From contig JACQMB010000102.1 of assembly GCA_016203765.1 (NCBI GenBank), forward strand, positions 1-12,251: a stretch of DNA of 12,251 nucleotides. Direction: 5' to 3'. Every line of letters begins with the position of its first letter. Position 1 is the first letter of the stretch. The notes beneath the pieces were generated by a model. It had not been told where the DNA came from and made no database searches. It was given only the letters and a program-made list of their open reading frames with translations. A program made the position numbers and the translations under genes. This document shows, piece by piece, positions 5,869-11,905 of this stretch. Origin of the DNA: Deltaproteobacteria bacterium (lineage in GTDB: Bacteria; UBA10199; SPLOWO2-01-44-7).

Positions 5869-8094
5869 ATGTTGACCATCCAAAAAATCGCCGTTATCGG
5901 CTCCGGCGTGATGGGGACCGGAATTGCCGCCCATTTAGCCAATTGCGGGATACCTTCGTATCTTTTGGATATCATCCCTCCCGACCTTGATAAAATTCTT
6001 AAGGCCAAACCGGCACATCTGTATGATTCGGATGACATTCGTTTGATTACCCTCGGACTCCTCGATCAAAATTTGGATAAACTGAAAGAATGCGACTGGA
6101 TTATCGAGGCGGTTCCGGAAAAACTGGAAATTAAAAAAAACCTCTACAAAAAGATAGCCACTTACATCAAAAAAGAGGCGTGGGTTTCCTCCAATACCTC
6201 CGGCCTTTCCCTCCGTGATTTAAAATTTTGCGATAAATTTTGCATCACCCATTTTTTTAATCCCCCGCGGTATTTAAAATTGGTGGAGGTGATTGGTGAT
6301 GCGCCTGATTTGGCCGAATTTATTGAAACCAAACTAGGCAAGGGAGTGGTCAAAGCCAAAGATACCCCCAACTTTATCGCCAACCGGATCGGCATTTTTC
6401 ATATCTACGACGGCTTTTATCAATGTCTCGAAAACAAATGGCCGGTTTGGAAGGTGGAAAAGATAATGGGACCGGCCACCTGCCGGCCCAAGTCGGCGAT
6501 GTTTCGGACCTGCGATCTGGTGGGGCTCGATACATTGAGTTTTGCGGTCAAGACCTCCTATAATGGTTGTCCCAGTGATGAACAACGAGAACGCCTCAAA
6601 GACCCGCCGTTTTTAACCGAGATGCTCAAGCGAGGGTGGTTAGGACAAAAAGCGGGTCAGGGTTTTTATAAAGTCGAGAAAAAAAACGGGGGAAAAGAGA
6701 TTTTAGCCATCGATTTGGAGACATTGGAATACAAACCGCAGGAAAAATTCAAGACCTCTTCACTGGGCGCCGTGAAAGAGATGGAAGACCCGGCCGAGCG
6801 ATTGCACACCGTTGTCTGGGCCGAAGATGAGGCGGGTCAAATCGCCTGGTCTTTGATTTCCAACATGCTTGTCTATGCCGCCAACCGGCTGGGTGAAATT
6901 GCCGACTCGCCCGAAGAGATCGACAAGGCCCTCCGCTGGGGTTTCGGCTGGGAGATCGGGCCTTTTGAAATGTGGGACGCGCTGGGCATTGAAAAGATCA
7001 CAGAGCGTTTCAAAAAAGAGGGGCGTCCCGTCCCAAAACATCTGCCCAAACAGTTTTATCCAAAACCTCGGCAGGCTTTTTTACAAACCACTCAAGAAGT
7101 TGAAAAAAACGACAGCGCCTCCCTGCGCGATTTGGGCGGCGGTATTTTCTGCGTGGAATTTCACGCCAAGATGAACGCGATCGACCCCGACATCATCGCC
7201 ATGCTCAATCAAGGCGTGGAGCGGGCCGAAAAAGAGGGAACCGGTTTGCTGATTGCCAACGAGGGGGAGAATTTCTGCGTGGGGGCCAACTTGCTGATGA
7301 TCCTGATGGCGGCGCAAAACCAGGATTGGGATCAGATCGGCAAGATCGTCGTGGAATTTCAATCGGCCATGCAACTCCTCCGTTTTTCAAAAAAACCGGT
7401 GGCGGCCGCCCCCTTCGGGTTTACCTTCGGCGGGGGCTGTGAGGTTTGTCTCTCCACGGCGCATATTCAGGCGGCGGCCGAAACCTACATTGGTTTGGTT
7501 GAAGTGGGGGTCGGCTTGATCCCGGCCGGCGGGGGCTGTAAAAATATGATTTTAAATTGGGATACCAAATTAAAAGAAGCGCACAAACCGGAAGATAAAA
7601 TCTGGTTTTCACCCGGCGACGGGGGGCCCTTTCCGAAAGTAAGACAGGCTTTTGAAACGATTGCTATGGCAAAGACAGCGACGTCGGCAAAAGAGGCCAA
7701 AAAATTTGGGTACTTGCGTGCCCGGGATGATTTTACGATTGATAAAGATAAATTGATTGCGGCCGCCAAAGACAAGCTCTTGAAACTGGCCAAAAATTAT
7801 TCTCCGCCGTCCCCGCGCGAGGATATCCAGCTCCCCGGCCGCGGCGGCGAGCTGGCCCTGATCGACGGCGCGGCATCCTTTCACAAAAAAGGTCTGATCA
7901 GCGACTACGATTTGGAACTGGCCAAGACCATCGCCCACGGTTTGGCCGGCGGCGACAAGCCGACGGTTCATGTCACAAACGAACAACACCTCCTCGATCT
8001 GGAGCGCGAGGCTTTTTTAAAACTCTGCGGCCAGCCCAAAAGCGTGGAGCGAATTCAACATATGCTGATGACCGGCAAACCCTTAAGAAACTAA
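5869..8094 (+). CDS. fadN: 3-hydroxyacyl-CoA dehydrogenase / enoyl-CoA hydratase fusion, FadN-like
   Basis: A 741-residue bifunctional beta-oxidation enzyme with the dehydrogenase first and hydratase last. This is the order of Bacillus FadN and the reverse of E. coli FadB. The NAD-binding loop is GSGVMG (11-16), and the catalytic His128 lies in ITHFFNPPRYLKLVEVI, a FadN-type signature. A C-terminal dehydrogenase domain follows (about 190-400, with GWLGQKAGQGFY and WGFGWEIGPFEMWDALG). The crotonase-fold part starts near 420. It has an oxyanion segment FCVGAN (469-474) and likely catalytic Glu525 (GGGCEVCL) and Glu545 (LVEVGVGLIPAGGG). Its ATG directly follows the thiolase stop (TAGATG), and it ends the operon, sharing four bases with the convergent next gene. 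Confidence 0.93.
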   Translation: MLTIQKIAVIGSGVMGTGIAAHLANCGIPSYLLDIIPPDLDKILKAKPAHLYDSDDIRLITLGLLDQNLDKLKECDWIIEAVPEKLEIKKNLYKKIATYIKKEAWVSSNTSGLSLRDLKFCDKFCITHFFNPPRYLKLVEVIGDAPDLAEFIETKLGKGVVKAKDTPNFIANRIGIFHIYDGFYQCLENKWPVWKVEKIMGPATCRPKSAMFRTCDLVGLDTLSFAVKTSYNGCPSDEQRERLKDPPFLTEMLKRGWLGQKAGQGFYKVEKKNGGKEILAIDLETLEYKPQEKFKTSSLGAVKEMEDPAERLHTVVWAEDEAGQIAWSLISNMLVYAANRLGEIADSPEEIDKALRWGFGWEIGPFEMWDALGIEKITERFKKEGRPVPKHLPKQFYPKPRQAFLQTTQEVEKNDSASLRDLGGGIFCVEFHAKMNAIDPDIIAMLNQGVERAEKEGTGLLIANEGENFCVGANLLMILMAAQNQDWDQIGKIVVEFQSAMQLLRFSKKPVAAAPFGFTFGGGCEVCLSTAHIQAAAETYIGLVEVGVGLIPAGGGCKNMILNWDTKLKEAHKPEDKIWFSPGDGGPFPKVRQAFETIAMAKTATSAKEAKKFGYLRARDDFTIDKDKLIAAAKDKLLKLAKNYSPPSPREDIQLPGRGGELALIDGAASFHKKGLISDYDLELAKTIAHGLAGGDKPTVHVTNEQHLLDLEREAFLKLCGQPKSVERIQHMLMTGKPLRN

Positions 8095-8438
8095 ACTTCC
8101 TTGGAAAGATTTTTGGTTCGTTCTTTGGACTGTTGGAGGGAGGCTAAGTAAGAATCGAGGCGCCCGATTTCCCGGTTCAGTTTTTTGGCCTTCAGATGCC
8201 ACTTTTTGCCGTCAACGCCTTTCAGTTTTTTCACCAGTTCGACCTTGACCTTGGTGGCGCGGGTCTCTTCTTTTTTGAGCCTTTCCTCCCGCTCCTTGAT
8301 ATATTTCCTGGCGAACTCCTTGAAGGCGGCCTTGTAGGCCTTTTCCCCTTCGGGCGAGGTCCTTTTGACCCCTTTTTTCTTGAGATCGGGGTTTTGTTTC
8401 AGAAACTTTTGCCAGCTGAATTTGTGGGCGAGCGACAT
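8091..8438 (-). CDS. Small basic coiled-coil protein, hypothetical, 115 aa
   Basis: I do not recognise this protein. It is very lysine-rich, with no cysteine. A long charged helical stretch from about residue 35 to the end (KEFARKYIKEREERLKKEE, later KKLNREIGRLDSYLASLQQ) has heptad-like hydrophobic spacing, so a coiled coil is likely. A nucleic-acid or ribosome-associated role would fit the charge but is only a guess. Its stop overlaps the FadN-like stop by four bases (CTAA). No Shine-Dalgarno sequence precedes the ATG. A GATAAT box at 8455-8450 would place the transcript start about five bases before the ATG, so the message may be nearly leaderless. Confidence 0.6.
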   Translation of the reverse strand: MSLAHKFSWQKFLKQNPDLKKKGVKRTSPEGEKAYKAAFKEFARKYIKEREERLKKEETRATKVKVELVKKLKGVDGKKWHLKAKKLNREIGRLDSYLASLQQSKERTKNLSKEV

Positions 8439-8494
8439 GGGTTGCGTTTATTATCCATTTGGGATAAGAAATCAACCCTCTTTTTGACTTGAGA

Positions 8495-8606
8495 GGCGCG
8501 GGGATTTATTCCCCGCGCCGAGGCACATTGGAGGGGGGAGGCAGCGACCCCGCCTTTGGCGGGGGAGCGTCGGAAGGGGGGAACCCTTCCAAAGGTTCCC
8601 CCCTCC
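8495..8606. repeat. Hairpin-rich intergenic block with dispersed repeat copy B
   Basis: Three successive hairpins lie upstream of the rhodanese gene. The first is GGCGCGGGGA (8495-8504) with TCCCCGCGCC (8510-8519), a perfect 10-base-pair stem. The second is CCCCGCC (8548-8554) with GGCGGGG (8558-8564) around TTT. The third is GGGGGGAACC (8576-8585) with GGTTCCCCCC (8594-8603), again 10 perfect pairs. Copy B of the 23-base repeat (8528-8550) sits between the first two. None is followed by a U-tract, so they do not look like intrinsic terminators. The block ends six bases before the ribosome binding site at 8613-8620. Confidence 0.7.
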
Positions 8607-8626
8607 GAACTAAAAGGAGGTATTTT

Positions 8627-9010
8627 ATGGTTTATACCAACATTACCCCCAGGGAGGCCTACGCCAAGATAGAAAAGGAGGGGTTTGCCTATCTGGATGT
8701 GCGGACCGAAGAGGAATTCAACCAGGGCCGCGCCAAAGGGTCGGTCAACATTCCCATTTTTATCAACACGCCGGAGGGGCGCGGACTGAATGCCAATTTT
8801 GTCAAACAGGTCCAGGCAAAATTTGATCCCAGCACCAAATTGGTGATCGGTTGTCACGCCGGCGGGCGTTCGGCCAAGGCTTGCCAACTGTTGACCGAAA
8901 AGGGCTACAAAAACATCTTCAACATCGACGGCGGCTTCGGGGGGCGGGTTGATCCGCAAACGGGTGAAACGATAAAGGGCTGGGAGGAAGAGGGATTGCC
9001 TTGTGGGTAG
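8627..9010 (+). CDS. Single-domain rhodanese-like sulfurtransferase
   Basis: A 127-residue one-domain rhodanese. Family marks are the N-terminal PREAYAKI helix, YLDVRTEEEF with Asp24-Arg26, GSVNIP (38-43), and the active-site loop CHAGGRS with catalytic Cys76, then the C-terminal FNIDGGFGGR and GWEEEGLPCG. Such proteins carry a persulfide on the cysteine and move sulfane sulfur to acceptors such as cyanide, thiols or proteins. The open frame runs back to 8489, but the ATG at 8627 has a strong AAAAGGAGG at the right distance and starts at the normal family N-terminus. No signal peptide is seen, so it is likely cytoplasmic. A small cysteine-rich exported protein follows after 48 bases. Confidence 0.92.
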   Translation: MVYTNITPREAYAKIEKEGFAYLDVRTEEEFNQGRAKGSVNIPIFINTPEGRGLNANFVKQVQAKFDPSTKLVIGCHAGGRSAKACQLLTEKGYKNIFNIDGGFGGRVDPQTGETIKGWEEEGLPCG

Positions 9011-9058
9011 AAATTGTGTTACCATATTTGCTAAAGAGGGGGAGACAAGGAGGAAAAC

Positions 9059-9385
9059 ATGAAGAAAAAATATCGAGGAGCGTTGCTGGGGGCCGGCTTT
9101 TTGCTGGCCGGGTTTTTATTGGGGGGAGGGCATTTCCTGACGGCAAAGGAAAAATCATCTATCAGGGAGGTGGTGAAGATACCACCCCCTTTGGGTCTGG
9201 AAAGACTGGGAGCGGAGCCGAACATATCCCCTGATGGAAAGATGGAAATACGCCAATTCATTCAAAACGGAGGACTCTTCTTTGACCGCGCCGGATTTTT
9301 GGACGAGATTGCCAGCGGTTGTGATTCAGATTGCAATTACTGTTGTTGCAATGCGGATGGAACCAATTGCCGTTGCTGTGAGTAA
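9059..9385 (+). CDS. Small exported or membrane-anchored cysteine-rich protein, 108 aa
   Basis: I do not recognise this protein. The start is supported by CAAGGAGG at 9046-9053. Residues 1-28 form a classic signal or anchor: KKK, then GALLGAGFLLAGFLLGGGHFLTA, with a plausible signal peptidase I cut after LTA. A short polar linker (29-85) leads to a cysteine cluster in the last 21 residues. Cys88, 92, 95, 96, 97, 104, 106 and 107 give the pattern C-x3-C-x2-CCC-x6-C-x-CC. There is no cysteine before it, so the cluster is a distinct module, possibly for metal binding, disulfide cross-linking or modification. It lies between a rhodanese gene and a convergent thioredoxin-fold gene. Confidence 0.75.
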   Translation: MKKKYRGALLGAGFLLAGFLLGGGHFLTAKEKSSIREVVKIPPPLGLERLGAEPNISPDGKMEIRQFIQNGGLFFDRAGFLDEIASGCDSDCNYCCCNADGTNCRCCE

Positions 9386-9390
9386 TTTGG

Positions 9391-9885
9391 CTATTTCGGC
9401 GGTTCGATCTTTAGCTTGGTTCGGATCAGTGTTAAAAGACGCTGTCTGTTTTTCTCAAAGGAGGCAGGGGAAAAACGGAGCGTCTTTTTTTCTCCCTCGG
9501 TGAGGGGAGAGGAACCGGCTTGGGTACCCGCCAGGCGGCCGTCGTCAAACAACAAAATCATGGGCAAAATCTTTTGGGGATTCCACCGTTCTTGAAAATC
9601 CTCCGTCAGCCGATCGAAGTCCATTTGATAAACGTCCAAGGCCCCCCGGAAAATCCGCGCCGCTTCCTTGACTACCGCCTTGAGGGGTTGGCACTGCTGG
9701 CACCAGGGAGCCGAAAACATCACCAAGGCCTTGCCGGGTGATCTTAAGATCTTTTGTTCAAATTCAATCTGGGGCAGTTCCGGCAGAAAAATGTCCCGCG
9801 GCTGGGGCACTTCCGCTTTCCGGAATGGAACGGAAAACAAGAGAAAAGGCGGTTGAATTCCCTTCAAAAATCCGATAGAAACCAC
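9391..9885 (-). CDS. Thioredoxin-fold protein with CQQC active site
   Basis: The 164-residue product carries a thioredoxin-like domain from about residue 40. The redox motif is APWCQQC (Cys62 and Cys65), and the cis-proline region reads LPMILLFDDGR. After it comes a non-standard tail (about 125-164) ending in a basic helix (RQRLLTLIRTKLKIEPPK). The frame opens with ATG at 9906, but that ATG lies inside a promoter-like CCGATAA element and has no ribosome binding site. GTG at 9885 is preceded by AAAGGAG and is the better start. The N-terminus (GIQPPFLLFSV) is only weakly hydrophobic, so export is uncertain. It is convergent with the cysteine-rich gene, five bases apart, and could act on thiols. 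Confidence 0.85.
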   Translation of the reverse strand: MVSIGFLKGIQPPFLLFSVPFRKAEVPQPRDIFLPELPQIEFEQKILRSPGKALVMFSAPWCQQCQPLKAVVKEAARIFRGALDVYQMDFDRLTEDFQERWNPQKILPMILLFDDGRLAGTQAGSSPLTEGEKKTLRFSPASFEKNRQRLLTLIRTKLKIEPPK

Positions 9886-9905
9886 GGTAGCTCCTTTCAG
9901 GTTCA

Positions 9906-9932
9906 TTATCGGATGATCCTAGAAAAGGTTGC
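9906..9932 (-). promoter_or_regulatory. Sigma-28/FliA-like promoter element, site 2, for the thioredoxin-like gene
   Basis: On the minus strand GCAA (9932-9929), 15 bases, then TCCGATAA (9913-9906). The spacer begins CCTTTTC, agreeing with the other two sites. The expected transcript start is about 7-10 bases beyond the -10, near 9898, so the GTG start at 9885 with its AAAGGAG is transcribed and the upstream ATG is not. The other side of this short intergenic region belongs to coaX, for which I see no clear promoter. Confidence 0.55.
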
Positions 9933-9946
9933 GTAAAAAGTAAACG

Positions 9947-10684
9947 ATGCTTCTGGCGATCGATATCGGCAACACGAGCGTGGCGTTTGGCCTGTTTGAG
10001 GGTGGCACACTCCGACAGAACGGTCATTTTGAGACCAAGAGGGCCAGGGACTTAGAGGAGCTGGAGGCCTCTCTGCCCGATTCCAAAGGGGTTGATGCGG
10101 TCGCCATTTCTAATGTGGTGCCAGCTCTGACACAGAATTTTTTTGAGGCGAGCCGCAATCTTTATAATCAAAAACCTTTGTGGGTGAATGTTGAAACCGC
10201 CAAAATTCCTTTGCGTGTGGATGATCCAAGGGAGGTCGGGGCCGACCGGCTCTGCAACGCCGTGGCCGCGTGGGAAAAATTCAAAAGGGCGGCAATTATC
10301 GTTGATTTCGGCACGGCCACTACCCTCGATATTGTGACGGCCAAGGGGGAGTACGGCGGCGGAGCAATTTGTCCGGGGCTGGAGATGGCCGGAAAGAACT
10401 TGGCGGAGGGAACGGCGCAGCTCCCCAAGGTGAAAATCGAAAAACCGAAGCGGGTTGTAGGACGCAACACGGTTGAATGTATCCAGGCCGGTTTATATCA
10501 CGGATATATCGGGATGATCGATCATTTAGTTCGTCTTTCTATTAAAGAAGAAGGATGCCCCATGAAGGTGGTGGCCACGGGCGGTCTGGCCGATCTGCTG
10601 GCAAAAGAATCAAAAACAATCGAGGCGGTCGAACCGTTTTTAACCCTGGAAGGGGTTTGTTATATTTGGAAGAGAAACCTTTAA
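9947..10684 (+). CDS. coaX: Type III pantothenate kinase
   Basis: CoaX phosphorylates pantothenate, the first step of coenzyme A synthesis, using ATP. It belongs to the ASKHA-fold type III kinases, unrelated to E. coli CoaA. Motifs are DIGNTSVAFGLF (from Asp6), VGADR with the catalytic Asp100, DFGTATTLDIV (from Asp120), GGGAICPGL and the later VVGRNTVECIQAG. The 245 residues are near the family norm. The gene has only a weak ribosome binding site. Its stop overlaps that of convergent ald by four bases (TTAA). Supplying CoA fits with the acyl-CoA-using enzymes in the upstream operon, though they are not co-transcribed. Confidence 0.95.
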   Translation: MLLAIDIGNTSVAFGLFEGGTLRQNGHFETKRARDLEELEASLPDSKGVDAVAISNVVPALTQNFFEASRNLYNQKPLWVNVETAKIPLRVDDPREVGADRLCNAVAAWEKFKRAAIIVDFGTATTLDIVTAKGEYGGGAICPGLEMAGKNLAEGTAQLPKVKIEKPKRVVGRNTVECIQAGLYHGYIGMIDHLVRLSIKEEGCPMKVVATGGLADLLAKESKTIEAVEPFLTLEGVCYIWKRNL

Positions 10685-11772
10685 CCCCACTTCGGAAAAA
10701 GTTTTTGGATGGTGGGATGAATGACCTTGCCGTTTAGGGTTTGGAGGCCGCCTTGCAAAGCGGCATCCTCTTTGATTGCGCGCTCAATACCTAAATCAGC
10801 CAATTTCAAAACATAAGGGAGGGTGGCCCGCGTTAAGGCCTCCGTGGATGTGCGCGGCGTCAGGGCCGGCATGTTGGTAACGCAATAATGAATCACGCCC
10901 CGTTCTTTATAAGTGGGCTCGGCGTGCGTGGTGGGACGGGAGGTCTCAATGCAACCCCCTTGATCAATCGCCACATCGACAATCACCGAGCCTTCTTCCA
11001 TGGCCGAAACCATCTCTTTGGACATCACTTGAGGGGCCTTGTCGCCCGAAACTAACACGGCCCCAATCACCAAGTCAGCCTTTTCAGTCCAACCGGCAAT
11101 CGACTCGGTCGAGGAGCGGACTGCCTTCACCTTGCCTTGAAATTTTTCTTCGACGTTTTTGAGTTTATGGTCTTTCACGTCCAGCACCACCACCTCGGCC
11201 CCCAAACCAAAAGCCACCGTCGCGGCATTCAAACCAACATGGCCGCCGCCGATCACCACGACCAAACCGCGTTTGGTTCCCGTCACTCCACCCAGCAACA
11301 ATCCTTTTCCGCCGTGATTGGCATGCAATAGATACATCCCCACTTGCGTGGCAACTTTTCCCGCCACTTCGCTCATCGGTGTCAGGAGGGGGAGGTGACC
11401 GTCTTCAAACTCCACCGTTTCGTATCCGATGCCGGTCACCTTTGACCTGCAGAGGGCATCCACCAGCGACGGGACGCTGGCCAGATGCAAAAAGGTGAAA
11501 AGGGTCAGGCCTTGGCGCAGGGAGGGATATTCCGATTCAACCGGTTCCTTGACCTTGACGATCAGTTCCGATTTTTCCCAAACCGCCTTCGACCCCTTCA
11601 AAAGGGTTGCCCCGGCCTCCCCGTAGGCATCGTTTGAGAACCCGCTGGCCAGGCCGGCATTTTCCTCAACCAGAAGCTTGTGACCGGCTTTCACGAGCCG
11701 GCGCGCCCCTTCGGGCGTGACGGCCACGCGCGTCTCCTTCGTTTTAATTTCCTTGGGAATCCCAATAATCAC
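10681..11772 (-). CDS. ald: Alanine dehydrogenase
   Basis: An NAD-dependent alanine dehydrogenase that interconverts L-alanine and pyruvate plus ammonia. Active-site residues fall at the positions known from the Mycobacterium enzyme: Arg15 (KETRVAVTP), Lys75 (VKVKEP), His96 (FLHLA) and Asp270 (VAIDQGG). The NAD-binding domain has VIGGGHVG (173-180). ETSRPTTHAEPTY and the C-terminal NGKVIHPTIQ are also typical. The 363 residues are slightly short of the usual 370. The start is GTG (GTG-ATT-ATT-GGG). Directly upstream is CCCCCC, not a ribosome binding site, and a promoter -10 box ends seven bases earlier, so the message is probably leaderless. Confidence 0.96.
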   Translation of the reverse strand: MIIGIPKEIKTKETRVAVTPEGARRLVKAGHKLLVEENAGLASGFSNDAYGEAGATLLKGSKAVWEKSELIVKVKEPVESEYPSLRQGLTLFTFLHLASVPSLVDALCRSKVTGIGYETVEFEDGHLPLLTPMSEVAGKVATQVGMYLLHANHGGKGLLLGGVTGTKRGLVVVIGGGHVGLNAATVAFGLGAEVVVLDVKDHKLKNVEEKFQGKVKAVRSSTESIAGWTEKADLVIGAVLVSGDKAPQVMSKEMVSAMEEGSVIVDVAIDQGGCIETSRPTTHAEPTYKERGVIHYCVTNMPALTPRTSTEALTRATLPYVLKLADLGIERAIKEDAALQGGLQTLNGKVIHPTIQKLFPKWG

Positions 11773-11779
11773 GGGGGGT

Positions 11780-11808
11780 TATGTAGCCGACCGACCCGCC
11801 GAAGTCAA
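11780..11808 (-). promoter_or_regulatory. Promoter of ald, placing the transcript start at the start codon
   Basis: On the minus strand TTGACT (11808-11803), 17 bases, then TACATA (11785-11780). The -10 match is modest. At normal distances transcription would start at 11773 or 11772, the latter being the G of the GTG start codon. Confidence 0.4.
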
Positions 11809-11820
11809 ATGATTGCATGT

Positions 11821-11872
11821 GCGTCTAATGCGGCGTGTTACCTTTGACGCCGCCTCCCTAGCTTTTAGACGC
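11821..11872. repeat. Nested inverted repeat between ald and the lipoprotein gene
   Basis: An outer pair, GCGTCTAA (11821-11828) and TTAGACGC (11865-11872), encloses an inner pair, GCGGCGT (11830-11836) and ACGCCGC (11847-11853). Both are perfect. The block lies in the divergent region between the ald promoter and the FliA-like element of the lipoprotein gene, overlapping the first two bases of the latter. It has no U-tract. An operator or a structured element are the likeliest roles. Confidence 0.65.
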
Positions 11873-11897
11873 AACATTTTCTAAAACCGGCCGATAA
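11871..11897 (+). promoter_or_regulatory. Sigma-28/FliA-like promoter element, site 3, for the lipoprotein gene
   Basis: GCAA (11871-11874), 15 bases, then GCCGATAA (11890-11897). The spacer begins CATTTTC and continues TAAAACC, closely matching site 1. Five bases later both sites read GTGA. The lipoprotein ATG is only eight bases past the -10, so the 5' leader would be very short. Confidence 0.5.
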
Positions 11898-11905
11898 GGA
11901 TTGTG

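Noticed and set aside
5892..5899. A further GCCGATAA on the minus strand inside the FadN-like gene
   Set aside because: It lies in coding sequence for the NAD-binding loop, and the 15-base-distant GCAA box is absent, so it does not fit the three-site motif.
8484..8512. TTGACT-17-TATTCC as a promoter for the rhodanese gene
   Set aside because: The -10 matches only three of six positions and lies within the loop and arm of the first hairpin. It is possible but too weak to annotate.
8399..9025. A 208-codon minus-strand frame opposite the rhodanese gene
   Set aside because: It covers the rhodanese gene and the hairpin block, has low-complexity sequence and lacks a supported start.
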